Source: Agaricus subrufescens
Lineage: Eukaryota > Basidiomycota > Agaricomycetes > Agaricales > Agaricaceae
Assembly (NCBI GenBank): GCA_029945375.1
Contig: CM057063.1
Location: 1,857,894-1,921,893 of the forward strand
Reading direction: 5' to 3'
Length of the DNA: 64,000 bases
Position 1 is the stretch's first letter, and each line of letters starts with the position of its first letter. Shown one piece after another: positions 1 through 13,017 of the stretch. The translations under genes were made by a program, and so were the position numbers. The notes under the pieces are model-generated. The model was not told the DNA's origin. It ran no database searches and saw nothing but the letters and a program-made list of their open reading frames with translations.

Positions 1-645
1 ATTGATTTCTGGCAAAAAGTCAGGTATCGGGCGAAGATGAGCAGCAAGGACGAAGGTGATATCCCATTTGTTACAAGTAGAATTTCCCATACCATGCCAT
101 AGGTTGCCCATGTAGAATTCGGGCCACGGAAAGTCATGAGTTTGGCCAAGTACATCAATTCAGAAAGATAGTTCTAGAGTCGTGTTTGGCTTTAGAGAGC
201 CCTCTTCCCGTTTACTTGTTCTTGATAGATAGTTATTACTGGGGCGTGCGCTCGAGCATTGTGTATCATTGTAATGGCACTGGCGTACTAAACGGACATC
301 TAGCTCGATGGTCAAGAGCTTAGTGAGTGCCCACCAAAAGGCAACTAAGATGATATTGCAATCAGGCCTTCGTAATGCAACTGTAATACAAAGCGATGTC
401 AGAGGAATCACTCGTTATCATTATCATTAAAGGTCACGTCCTCACATAGCTTTGGTCAGAGTTTACGTGGATGATTTAATGAGGCTCCTGGTGTCGGCGA
501 GGCTTGGTTGTGATGAGGTTGGTCGAGAGAATACGCATCATAACTAAACCGAGATTCTTGGTTGTATTAGAAGCTACTAAGAGAGTACTTGGGTAGCGAA
601 TTGCTAGCCTACTCATCATCGAAAGTGACAGTGTTTGTGTATCAA
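1..645. other. No gene recognised at the left edge
   Basis: I could not tie any open frame here to a family. The stretch downstream of the PEX11C stop presumably holds its 3' UTR. The rest may belong to a gene outside the window. Confidence 0.4.
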
Positions 646-1842
646 TTAGGAGGGAACATCGTATCCTGCGGAGGGAGAGGAGTCTTCCACGTCCTTTTCT
701 GTCGTTGGTGGGGAAGGGATAGCGGTTGCACGCCACCCACTTCTGAACGAAGCAATGCCAGCGATTAACCCAAAGACAGCGGTCCATAGCTAAAAGTTCG
801 TCAGGACGGGGTTGAGCTCTCGATACGCGATACATACCTCATTTTTGAACACTCCTTGCTCAAGCGACCTATTAACGCAAGGTTTAGATCAATGACAGGA
901 AGCTTTCATCGGTTTGAACATACCAATGAATAGTAAGTGGGAGATACCCGACGTTCACAATGACTTCAGACCACCAAGCATCCCAACGCTGCGCAAGTTC
1001 TTCCTTCTCCGCGGGCGTCAGACTCGTATTTTTCGCCTTCCGTAATGCTTTCTGCCTCAGCCGCAACAATTTGCGATTCTCCCGTAGATGGAAAAATTGT
1101 AGCATCACGTATAGCGCCCAGCACCGGCAAGACCATAATCCAAGTGTGCTCGGATCAAGTCTGATTGACTTCTTTTGCGAGACGAATCGGAGAGGGTTTT
1201 TGATCGTCGTTGGGATGATTCCATGGGAACTCAGGTAGTACAGGTGTTCCAAGGGATAGTAGGCCAACATAGCCCAGCCTTGCATGCGTTCAATAACATG
1301 AATGTTACGAGTGGGTTGTTGATTCCTCTCCAGGGAGATCAGCCACTGAAAGATGGGGAAGAGTCCTAAGGGGTATGACATTAACAGCTGATTTCGAAGT
1401 GCGCGCAGCGAACAGTACGACTTACCCCCAAACCGCCAAAGGGTGCGGGAGTCGCCCAGTAGATTATCAAACTTCGCGCATGCATCTGCCATAGGACTGA
1501 TCGGCTTAGAGCGCAAGCCAGCACGATGCTGTACACGAGCCCTCAACCGAAGGAACGGCACAATCAACTTGATTGTATATTGAATGACCTGGAGGTTTAA
1601 AGTCAGCTCAGACAGCTCCTCAAGTTTCAGAATCGTACCACCGACCATGAAAAGCTTACTACAGACGCCATCAATCAAGACTGAATAGACGTTAAGCAGG
1701 TGGCTACTCACTCGCTTCCACCCCAAGTTCCAAGAAAGCGAACCAGATGGTCCAAGGTTTCTGAGGGTTGGACGCAACTGAAGCAACCAAGAATCACATC
1801 GTTGAGTCGGGCTATGGTCAGTGGTTTCGATGGACACGACAT
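646..1842 (-). CDS. PEX11C: PEX11C-like peroxisomal membrane proliferation protein
   Basis: Pex11-family proteins shape and divide peroxisomal membranes. The spliced product is about 307 aa and carries family-like blocks: VIQYTIKLIVPFLRLRARVQ, then a segment with DSRTLWRFGG continuing LFPIFQWLISLE, the YYPLEHLYYLSSHGIIP stretch, and a C-terminus with WTAVFGLIAGIASFRSGW. I place exons at 1842-1712, 1658-1646, 1588-1426, 1365-924, 868-838 and 789-646, which add up in frame (924 nt). The second exon is only 13 nt and encodes DKLFM; without it the conserved GGSDKLFMVIQYT joint is lost. The ATG at 1842 is in frame with the first exon. A longer 5' form could use an ORF at 1886-2143 through a GT donor near its 3' end. 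Family assignment is firm; the exact N-terminus is less sure. Confidence 0.85.
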
Positions 1843-1885
1843 TGGGAAAGAAGTAGGGGAACGTGAATGTTATTTTTGGCCCACG

Positions 1886-2143
1886 TTACAGCCGAACCGG
1901 CGTGCGATGATCCTTACATAAGTGATAGTATACAACATCAGCAGCATTTTTTCGCCGCTTTCTTCTGAACAATTCTGTGGACACAAAAGTTCGGGCTTGG
2001 TTGAGCTTTTCCGTCTCCTCGCCCGCGTTCCCGTCCCCTAGAAAGACCCCAGGTGCTTTTGTGCTGGATTTTCTGTCTTGTTCGGGTGCTGTCGCTCGAG
2101 TATCTTGTCTTTTCTGGGAGGCATCGCTACGGCTGGTGCTCAT
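1886..2143 (-). CDS. Small ORF upstream of PEX11C, possible alternative 5' exon
   Basis: This is an 85-codon frame starting MSTSRSDASQ, polar and rich in Lys and Arg, with the stretch TFVSTELFRRKRRKNAADVV. I do not recognise it. It lies directly upstream of PEX11C on the same strand. Near its end a GTAAGG donor could splice in frame into the PEX11C exon beginning SRLNDVILG, which would give PEX11C a longer N-terminus. It could equally be an independent small protein or the 5' leader. Confidence 0.35.
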   Translation of the reverse strand: MSTSRSDASQKRQDTRATAPEQDRKSSTKAPGVFLGDGNAGEETEKLNQARTFVSTELFRRKRRKNAADVVYYHLCKDHRTPVRL

Positions 2144-2679
2144 GATCGGTCTCGATAAAATACGAGAAAACTCTCGGACCTGGTGGAGAATCTACATTAT
2201 TCCATGAATCAATCAATGTTTAATATTCCAAAGTTCTTCCACACGCGCAGTTCAATCAAGCAAAAACCGCAGCACCTTGAGACCTGTTTACTTCTATTCG
2301 GACTACGATTAGAAGACTTGTACATTGTTGACTTAATTTCTATGTCATGAAATAAGGATTTTGGCGACATTCTCGCGGAGTTTATCCTTGGGCAGGAAGG
2401 GTTTCCCATAATTGGGATTTTCAAATACAGTGTCTCCACCATCAAAGAAAATCTTTCTCATTCTTAATGCCCCATGTCCTGTGATCATACTTCTCCTGAC
2501 ACGCGAAAAGTACCGTGCACCAGCAAATCTCAAATAGACTTACACCTACCCACCTATTTTTGTCCGACGCTCCAGATTTACCTTCTCATGCCATGTGGCA
2601 TTTTTGGATGAAACTCTATTTAACAGTGCAACTCACGACCCATAGAGACGAAGTACCCCATCCTTACTTCACACCCAAG
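2144..2679. other. Intergenic region between divergent PEX11C and GH10 genes
   Basis: This presumably carries promoters for both divergently transcribed neighbours. I see no supported gene or clear motif. Confidence 0.4.
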
Positions 2680-4220
<1,541 letters not shown>

Positions 4221-6943
4221 AGTAGTGGAGGCTACGTGCCTGAAAACTGTACTACTACCACGGTCATAATGTAACATCAGATTTGGAATGCGAGCTGTTT
4301 TACCTGCCTGCCTAGTTTAGGCAAAAACTTATATTTGAATCTTTAAAAAGTTGGCCGAGTTTATATCCGTTTCCGTAGGAGGGAGACTCTCACCCGAGCT
4401 GTTGTTTATACAGCCTCTTCATAAAGCTGTGGACGCTTTCCGTTTCCAGATTAGTCGAAATCTCGGAAATATGAGCGCCTGACTAAGATTCGATCGGGGT
4501 TGTAGATCCTCTAGGATCTTAAACGGCTGTTTTTACGAGCTATTCGCCGCCTATCAACAGCAAATAGCTATGATCCATTTGATTATCGGTACTACTCATT
4601 TGCCATTTATTTTCAACTGACGCCGCTTCGCTTCGGTGAAATGCAGGAGTGGCGGTGTCACTACAAATCAGGTTTACTCCCGCGGTCCTCTGTTGTAACC
4701 ACTACGATGACAACGGCCTCTCTCCCTCCCCTCTCACCGGCACCTTTCAAGGTGAGACAATGGAGACTATCAAGTTGGACAGACTGAATGGAGTTCTACC
4801 TGTGACACTTTTGCAAGCCCCAAAACATTTTCTCTCCCCTCCCTCTCAACCCTCCATCATTGTTGACACTGGACATTGACACATATTGATCACTCTATCA
4901 CAAAATCAAACAAAAAACAAAAACAAAAGAACGGTTGAGATCAATGTGTCAGACTTCAAGCTTCAAGTACGGGATTCACGTTCTCGAAAAAAATTTTTTT
5001 ATTGACCGGGTTGATTCTCACATCCCACAAATCATAAAAAAAAAACCAGTTTCAAGGAGTGTGAGTGGGTGATTGACTCATAAAGTTGTACAAAGCAATA
5101 CACAAAGCGTAGTTCAGCAGTCCAAAGCGCTATCATAGGGCCCGGGGTTACACCGTTCCGAATACACTTGTTTCAACTTTTTTTAAACCCAAAAAAAGGT
5201 TAAGTACTCACCTTAAATGACACACTGATCCCTCTGTTCTCTGTGTATATCAATGATCTCGTAGTACTTTAAGGAAATAACGGGTCCATAATACTGACTC
5301 ACGTCCCGGGGCTTACCACCGAAACCCGCTGGTTACTTTCCCTGCGAGGTCACCGGGATCGGTCTACCGGTCCTTATGATCCTGTAACATGTTCTAAGGA
5401 TATCGCATGTATTGATGAAAATGACAAGTAAGCACTACAAAGTCATGATGTAGGGCTCTTTTCGTTTTATTTTTAAACATCTTAAGCGGAGTGGTAGTTT
5501 GATGGTTCTTTTTATGGGGCGATGCTGGTGCTATCGCCGTTTTCCTGGCTGGAAAGAGGCATAGAGAGAGAGAGAGAGGTAAGAATTCATTTTGATTCAT
5601 TTTGATTTTGATAGATACCCCGCGGTGACAGTGTTTACCCACCAGCTGGTGCAATTATATTATCAGTAGTAGTAGTCAGTCATCATTTTATAATTTGTCG
5701 CCTAGTCCTTGACAAATCAGTAATTAAAACACAAATCGCATCCATAGAAATCACACTCCACAAAAAAAAAATCCAAAAATTGCGGGATCCTGTACCTTCG
5801 GACCTATATCAAAGCAAAAACACCTTCGGGCATCCGCCTGAGAAATCATTTTCTTGCCCGAACACTCAGACGCAGATGCACTCTCACACAGACACGCCAC
5901 GCCTCAATAATATGTACTATTAATCAATCATTGATGCGTAAAAAAAAAATAATCAACGAATGCACCACACCACACATTTCGTTTCAAAGTTCTTTTTTCT
6001 TTTTCTTTTTTCTCTTCTCTTTCTTTCTTTCTCTTTGGCTCTATGTATCAACAACAAAGTTTCAATATATCATACCACAAAAATAAAACAAACGCTATAC
6101 CTCGGGTTGCATTCTCTCTCAATCACAAAACAAAAGAGCTTCTCTTGATTAAAGCGAAATAAAACAATCAGATTTGATATTTTTGCGGTACTTGTGAAAA
6201 TTAAAGTTGCGCACTAACTGTGTACACACTCCTTTGCCCTTTTGAGCCCTTATATCATTACTTACAGCTTCTATCATAGCGCAAAGCATCTACTTTTTCG
6301 ATGGTGCCAAAAAGTATTTTTCCAGTAGACAGAACTACGTACATTACTTTCCCTGCGTTTGAGGCCGAAAACTGGAGAAACGTATATTGACGTTTGGCTG
6401 ATAGCCTAGCCGAGTAAGCCCTACCACGTTGCAAAAGATAAATATACCCCCGTATAAAAACGGCCGAACCTCGTGTTTCGATTCATCATCATCATCACCA
6501 ATCACCCCATCACTATCATAATCATCATCATCTTTCTCTTCTACCCAAACCATCCAAACAATCGATAAAGTATTCATCGGCACCCAAAACTTGACGTGCC
6601 TGCGAAAAACAGAAAAATCAAGTTGATCTTTTTTTCCTTTTTATTTTTAACCTTAATCTCCAATCACATACAACAATCACCTCTCGAGCAAACAAAAAAA
6701 AGAAGAGGAAGACGTGTGTTTCGTGCGCGTTGAATATTGTTTTCCAAGCTGGGCGGTCGCATCAACAAGTTAGGCGTTGTCGATCATCTTTTTCTTTCTC
6801 TCTCTCCCTCTCGAACCTTCCCTCACCAAAACTTCTCCCCGACCTTCTTTTTTAATTTTGGAGCGAGACTATACCTCAGTTGAGGACCTCGGAGGACGAG
6901 GTTTTTGATTTAAAAAAAAAATTTTTTTTTTTTCGTATACACC
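4221..6943. other. Long intergenic stretch with no supported gene
   Basis: About 2.7 kb lie between the xylanase and HEN1. All open frames are short and have no recognisable family. The sequence is AT-rich with homopolymer runs, a short GA run near 5560-5580 and CAT/CATCAT repeats near 6480-6540. The last few hundred bases are pyrimidine-rich and probably form the HEN1 promoter and 5' UTR. Nothing else is supportable. Confidence 0.45.
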
Positions 6944-8492
6944 ATGGAAATCATACCAGAAGACGAGTACGATCAAGAACTCAAAGTCACTTTCCAACCC
7001 GAACTATATCTCCAAAGACGTATCTGGATCTTAGACATCCTTCGAAAAGAACAAATCACCAAAGTGAGTTTAGTCAGTAAAGCAAAACAAGGAAGCAAAA
7101 GAAATACGAAATAACGTATTAAGGTTCTTGATGTGGGCTGTGGCGAAGGTCAACTCCTCACTCCCCTATCGCAACCAGCATCATGGCTTTCCCCACCACC
7201 ACCCTCAATTCTCGCACCAGGTGAATCAGAAACGACGTACACTGGAAATTCAATACCCAATCTACACATTTCTCATCTTCACGGACTCGACATCTCGGAA
7301 CCCGACCTTGAATTCGCCGCGCGCAGCACAGCGCCATCACCGGACATGCCAATCTCCCGATTCAGTATGCACCGTCGTTGGGAGGAGCTGGAGGTGAAGA
7401 TATGGCAAGGCGGACTCGAAGTCGTGAATGAAGAACTGGTGAATATAGAATGTATTGTTAGCATGGAAGTGTGAGATTACACCTACCTTGACTTAGGTCG
7501 TGCCTTCCGACTGACAACTTGTTTAATAAACCAGTATCGAACATCTGCCACCGGACGTTTTTCCAGCATTTGCACCCGTTTTGCTCGGAGTGTATCATCC
7601 AGAGTTCCTCTTGATCACGACGCCGTCGTACACATATAACTCACGATTCACCGCGCCGAACGCGCCGAAGTCTGCCCGGCAAGGTTTTCTTGACCCGACT
7701 GGGCGCACTGATCGCATATTCCGCCATGATGATCACAAATTTGAGTGGACATCTGAGGAGTTCCAAGAATGGTGCACAAAAATGGCTAGGGAGTGGGGAT
7801 ACTCAGTAGAGATGTCGGGGGTAGGCCGAGCGGTACAACCTGACCCGTGGAACAGAGACAAAGAGCTGGGTTATGCGACTTCTGTGGCGTGTTTCAAGAA
7901 GGGAGACGCGATGCAGGACAGCGAGAGAGGGAGCCGGGGCCGAGAGGATGTCAAGAAGCTTGGCTTGCTGTCAGAAGAGCACAAGCTTTTTGCCAAGCAT
8001 GTGCACCAGCCAAACCCTTTATCTCAGAAACCAAAGCCCTTGCAAGAAGTTGCCGAGACCGTGGTGGAAAAGATGGACGAGTTTCACGAAGTGTTTATGA
8101 GGGTGGAGGAACTCTGGTTCGAACCGGAGATATCAGTAGCGTGCGGGGGATGGATTGAGGTACTCATCCGCGCCGCCGAAGAGAGCGAGAACCTGAGCGT
8201 GGTGAAAGAGGGGGGGATCGGCAACAATGAAACTATCTGGATGATACAACGACTCGGCGGACCTACCAACTCTGTGCCGCCGTGGACGGCAGAGAGTGAG
8301 TCGAGCCTAGACTACATCCCGGCGGAATGGGAGCCGGACGAAAGCGGGTTTGAGGGTTCGGCTGCGGCCGACGGAGACGTCTCGTGGAACATGCATTCAG
8401 AGGATGTTCAGTGGGGAAGCGCGCATACTGGGGGCTGGGACGAGGACACGCTCACGGCGGGGTGGGACGGAGACAAACCAAATGTAGATTGA
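6944..8492 (+). CDS. HEN1: HEN1-like small RNA 2'-O-methyltransferase
   Basis: HEN1 proteins methylate the 2'-OH at the 3' end of small RNAs, protecting them. Exons 6944-7063, 7124-7470 and 7535-8492 give 474 aa. The SAM-binding motif VLDVGCGEG is at residues 41-49. The metal-site signature EVIEH is at about 155-159, and FRHDDHKFEW at about 218-227 supplies the later metal-binding His. These are the diagnostic HEN1 residues, and all are present. The N-terminal double-stranded RNA and La-like domains of plant HEN1 are absent, as in animal and fungal forms. The C-terminus, about residues 415-474, is acidic and Trp-rich with several WG or GW pairs, resembling an Argonaute-binding hook (inference). 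It is convergent with VMA9; the two stop codons are only 14 nt apart. Confidence 0.88.
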
Positions 8493-8506
8493 CAGTGCAT
8501 TGTAAA

Positions 8507-8841
8507 TTAGTACTCTACAGGCTGGCTCACTCCTGTGCTACGGAGTGGATGGGCTCTGGAACACGGGTGAGAACGCGAGGCGCACATAAGGAGGGAGAAA
8601 AGCGTACGAATCAGGGGGTGCAGCTGTGCCAGGTACGTGATCATCCACATCAGGTATGTGGCGACCAAGGTGAGTACGAGGGCAGTCCGGATGGTGCTGG
8701 CGGGGCGGGTCAGCGGCTGCGGGCGGGCACTATGATGGGCACGTACACCTGGTGGGGGCCCTTGGGGACGAAGAGGGCGGCGCAGACAGCGAGGGCGGCG
8801 ACGACGACGAGGACGGCGAGGACGGGGAAGAGGGACGACAT
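8507..8841 (-). CDS. VMA9: V-type proton ATPase subunit e
   Basis: Subunit e is a tiny hydrophobic component of the membrane Vo sector of the vacuolar proton pump. Starting at the ATG at 8841 the product reads MSSLFPVLAVLVVVAALAV, then AALFVPKGPHQ, an intron of about 50 nt with a GTACGT donor, then TIRTALVLTLVATYLMWMIT and YLAQLHPLI. This two-helix pattern with the KGP loop and YLMWM...QLHPLI is characteristic of the family. The last few codons are uncertain: a second intron probably follows HPLI and several acceptors give a stop between about 8507 and 8540. It is divergent from the 7-TM gene at 8975 with only 133 bp between the start codons, so the promoter is probably shared. Confidence 0.85.
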
Positions 8842-8974
8842 GGGCGGTGGGGAGGGGCGTGGGAAGCGGAGGCCCGATTGGGACAGGATCCTCAGTGACA
8901 GGTGGTGATTGATGCGGTGGCTGCTTATATAGAGGGCCTGCGGGCGCCGCACCTCCCACCCCCGGCCCTAGGCC

Positions 8975-10270
8975 ATGGCATTTGGCGTTCCCGAGGCCCA
9001 GATCATCGCGCTCTTCTGCCAGACCCTCCTCTACGGTCAGTCCTCCCAGTCGCCCCCCGCCCCCGCTGACCCCCCGCAGGCATCTTCTTCACCCTCTTCG
9101 TCATCCTCATCTTCTTCCTCTTCCACCCCGCATTCACATGTCCCGCCCACCGCACCATCGTCGCCCCCGCGTCCATCGCCATGATGCTCCTTGCCACCGT
9201 CGTGCGTCCCTCCCCTGCCCGTATGTCCGCGTGTGCTGACTCGCGCACAGCACCTTATCCTAGCCATCATCCGTGCCATCCAAGGATTCGTGATAGAAAA
9301 GGATGCCGAAGCGTACTACAACAACTGGTCCCATCCCCTCCAGATCTCAAAAACCTGCCTGTTCATCACCCAAACTCTCCTCGGGGACGGCGTCATGGTC
9401 TGTGTCTCTTCCTTCCGGCCCGCATCATCACCCACCAATCCCTTGTCCAGATATGGCGCTGCTATGTCATATACAGCCACCGCAAGCTGGTCCTCTGTCT
9501 AGGCTTGCTCCCTCTCGGCATTAATATCGGTACGCCCTTATCCAACACCGCCCGGCTTGTCTTTGACCCTCCCGTCAGGTATCGCCGGAGTTGGAGTCAA
9601 AAACTATAGCGAGGTCAACCAAACGTTCTTCCACACTCAGGCCCTGTGGCTAGCAATATTTATGGCTATGACTCTAGCTATCAACACCCTATGCTCAGGT
9701 TCGAATTCCCTTTTCTCCCTTCTCTCTCCCTCCCGTTCCTTACTTTATACCAGCCGCCATCGTTTACAGAATATACAACACCACGTCAGACTCGCAATCC
9801 TTCCGCAAATACTACCCAGTCATTAGCGCGACCCTTGAGAGCGGCGTCCTATATGTAACATCAATCATCGCTTTGATAACCACTTTCTTCATCCAGACAC
9901 CCGGCGTGTACATCGTCCTAGAATCCACTGTCCCGATAACGGTCCGTCTTGATCTTATTTGTCCGTCCATACTTCTCATCTTCTTGCCCACCAGGGTGTC
10001 GTTTTCACACTGATGATGTTACAAATTTATATGCACCTCGCATATTCTTCGCGGACTACCCCGCTCAATTTTGAACGGACAGCCACTCTTCCTACTATAG
10101 GAACTCTGCCGCGTTGGCGTAGATACATGACCAGTCTCACCGAGCGACAGCAAGAAGCTGACTCACGGCTGACCCAGCCCGCTCGCATATACTCACACCA
10201 CGACTATGATATCGATCGTGTTTCTCTTTCTTCTGATATCGACATGCCAGTCAAAGGAAAAGTATCTTGA
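8975..10270 (+). CDS. Seven-transmembrane protein of unknown function
   Basis: Seven exons (8975-9035, 9080-9201, 9251-9397, 9451-9529, 9579-9698, 9754-9941, 9995-10270) give 330 aa in frame. Hydrophobic segments are visible at IIALFCQTLLYGIFFTLFVI, ASIAMMLLATVHLILAII, around TCLFITQTLLGDGVMIW, LVLCLGLLPLGINIG, LWLAIFMAMTLAINTLCSAA, LYVTSIIALITTFFI and GVVFTLMMLQIYM, so a seven-helix protein with a cytoplasmic polar tail of about 70 residues. This layout is common among expanded orphan membrane families in Agaricomycetes. I cannot assign a ligand or reaction. It appears unrelated to the 7-TM paralogs at 44.7-52.7 kb. Confidence 0.75.
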
Positions 10271-13017
10271 TAAGGGCAGTGGCTCCTTTGATGACTTATG
10301 TATCTATATGTATCAATAACTTATTTAATTGCCACCACCATCTTGTAGTCATTTGTTCACATGGACTTGATAAGGAACTAATCGACTTTGGAGTTTCAGA
10401 TTTTCTCCTTGATGCCTGATACGTGATCATCCATCTCGGCCTCGGTCAATCAACTGCCCGAAAGTTTCCTTTCTTAAATTTTTCTTCACATATGGCGCTG
10501 TCTTGGCTCTCTTCCTGGTTACCGAAAGGGAAACTGTATCCGCTCATCAGTTGTTGGGTTAACCATTGCATCACGTCTATCACCCGTGATGATTGGCGGG
10601 GTTTATAGAGACCAGGGTTACTGCATTATGTGTTGCCTTTCCCATCAGCGGGTAACCCGTGCAACGACGGGTGTGTTGAGTTGAGGTGGGAAATTTAAAC
10701 TTGAGGAATCAAACAAAACACAAGTTTTTTTTTTTTTTTGCGACCCTGGGTGGAATAACAAAGTGTATCGATGAGTCAAAAGATATTGGTACATGCGCAC
10801 CGTGCGCGTGGAGTGGAGTGTGTTAAGATACCATACAATTCCATTCTACGTATCATTGCTACACCCGCGTACCGAGTGTATTCATGAGAAAAGTGTATAC
10901 CCAAGGAGGGATAGACAGGCACCAGTTTCTGATTGTCGAGAATCCGTTAGGAACCCGACGGCAGGAAGAGAGTGTGAACTGATATACTACTAGTAGGTAG
11001 GTATGTTCCCATCTTGCTTCTGTCCGAGGGGGGGAGGGAGATGCGAGATGCGATACTCGCATGTTACACACGAGTGCTAAAAATAAACTTTATGTTGCGT
11101 ATGAGGTGCCTTGTTTGGTAATGTCTGAATATGGTTAAGTTTGAATCGAGAGAGTTGTTGAGCTGATTTTTTGAATGTGTGTAGGCTGACACTGTGTTTA
11201 TCCAGTGCTATTAATCCCCGGTATACCGTATATGTTTTGAAGGTATCATCCGGCGTACTATTATCACTACCACTTCTCTGGGGATAGGAGATTAAAGATG
11301 ATAAGTCACCGAAATGAGACGAGACACGTTGTCGGATAACGAGCCGTCATTGACGGTCTCTACTTCAGATCTCTTGATGAGATGTTTTTTTTTTGTCAGT
11401 GGCAGGGCAAAGACTGTGACGATGATGATCAGTCAAGGAGGGAAAAAAGGGAAAGTAGGACTAACCGAATGAGGGTGGGGGAGAGTTCGTTATCAATCTA
11501 ATGTCGGATATACAATTTATTCGCTACAATAGTCAATCGTTTTACCCAACACAAGGATGGGTGTCATCGTCAAGTTAGAGACCTCCACCCGCTCCTACGT
11601 CCAAAAAAAAAATAATAGATATTGAATTCGTAGTAGGCCTCTTATTGATTTCTTTTATAAAAATAAATAACTTGACAACAATCTACAACGCTACACTACC
11701 AGCACAGCACGGTACCTAGCCGGCGAACAGACTGGTACTACTAGTCAACCCGCCTCTTTTTTTGTCAATTACAGTTTGTTTTTGTGACGGTTACCAAGCT
11801 ACTAGTCCTGGTTACACTTTACAAACCCGCACAAACTGTCCAACAGTTGTTGGATTTAATTTGTTTATACATATATGAAACGAATGACAAACTCAGATTG
11901 ATTCTGCAAGGGACTTGGTGCCTGTTTTATTTATTATTATTTTATTGGAGGGGAGGGGGAGGGCGGGTTGAATCAGAGAAGTGGCGTTGTCAGTTAATTA
12001 TAGGTGGTGGCAGTTATGACGGTAAGATGAACGTCAATGCGTCAATCCGAGGACTGAGCGACACGCGCACGTTTAGGGCTGTCAAAGAGTTTATGTAGAT
12101 GAAGATTCATTCTTGGGTGAACCTAAAAAAAAAAACAAAAACAAGACAAAGACAAAGACGTAAAGGACCTGGCAATCAACCGAGAACCCCAGACTTGAAT
12201 ATGAGTCTAGGGACATCACGCAGGGTAAGAGAAACGTCGAGGTTTTTTTTAAAAAAGAGTACACATTCGTCATCGAGAGAGAGAGAGAGAGAATTTTGTC
12301 TTTTGATAGGCAGCGTGAGCTTCGAAATCCCCATATCCCAAATAACACATACTTGGTTGACACCATGCCTCTCCATCTCCGTTCTAAGAAAAAAAAAATA
12401 AGTGTTCACCGGGAACTAACTCGAATGTTCCGCTCCGCTGTCTGTCAAAGATATGTACATGTGTATGTCAAATGCAATCTCACACCCCCCGCCCCGCTTC
12501 CCCGCAATTTCTCATCAGAAACAGAACAAAAAAGCCCATTATCGGAAGTATAATCTTTATCAAAACACTCTCCATATATGTGTAATCCATTCTCAACACT
12601 CCACTCGGCAAACTTACCTGTCCAACCGTCCAGCTGTCAAATGTCTGAGTGAATGACTCTGAGAGAGAAGAGAGTGGTCATAAAGAAAACGTGGTTGTTG
12701 ATGAGATTCTCGTTAACGGCGCCCATCAAAATACCAAATCAGTGTCATTTTCTCTCGCGAAATGAACGAGAAGGATAAAAGCATATGTGCAAGGGGGGAA
12801 CCAGAGTATAGCCCCATCTTAACATTTGGTTTATCCGCAGTAAGTTCATCATATAACCCGAAGGCGACAAAAGGGTGATTAGAAGGCTCTGGTAGTTCTC
12901 GCCACAGGGAGTTTCAGATGTTTTCAAATTATGACATGCGCCACCATTGCAAACTGTATTTAAAAGGAAAGAAAAAGGCACACCACGTAGGATATTCCAG
13001 TATTTGGGTTAAGTGAG
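10271..13017. other. Long intergenic stretch with no supported gene
   Basis: About 2.7 kb separate the 7-TM gene from the convergent CBM1 gene. I found no frame or spliced series resembling a family. The region contains poly-T and poly-A runs and a (GA)9 microsatellite at about 12275-12292. Confidence 0.45.

Noticed and set aside
5100..5175. Short tRNA-looking sequence near GGGGTTACACCGTTCCGAAT
   Set aside because: No proper cloverleaf could be drawn on either strand and the B box is poor.
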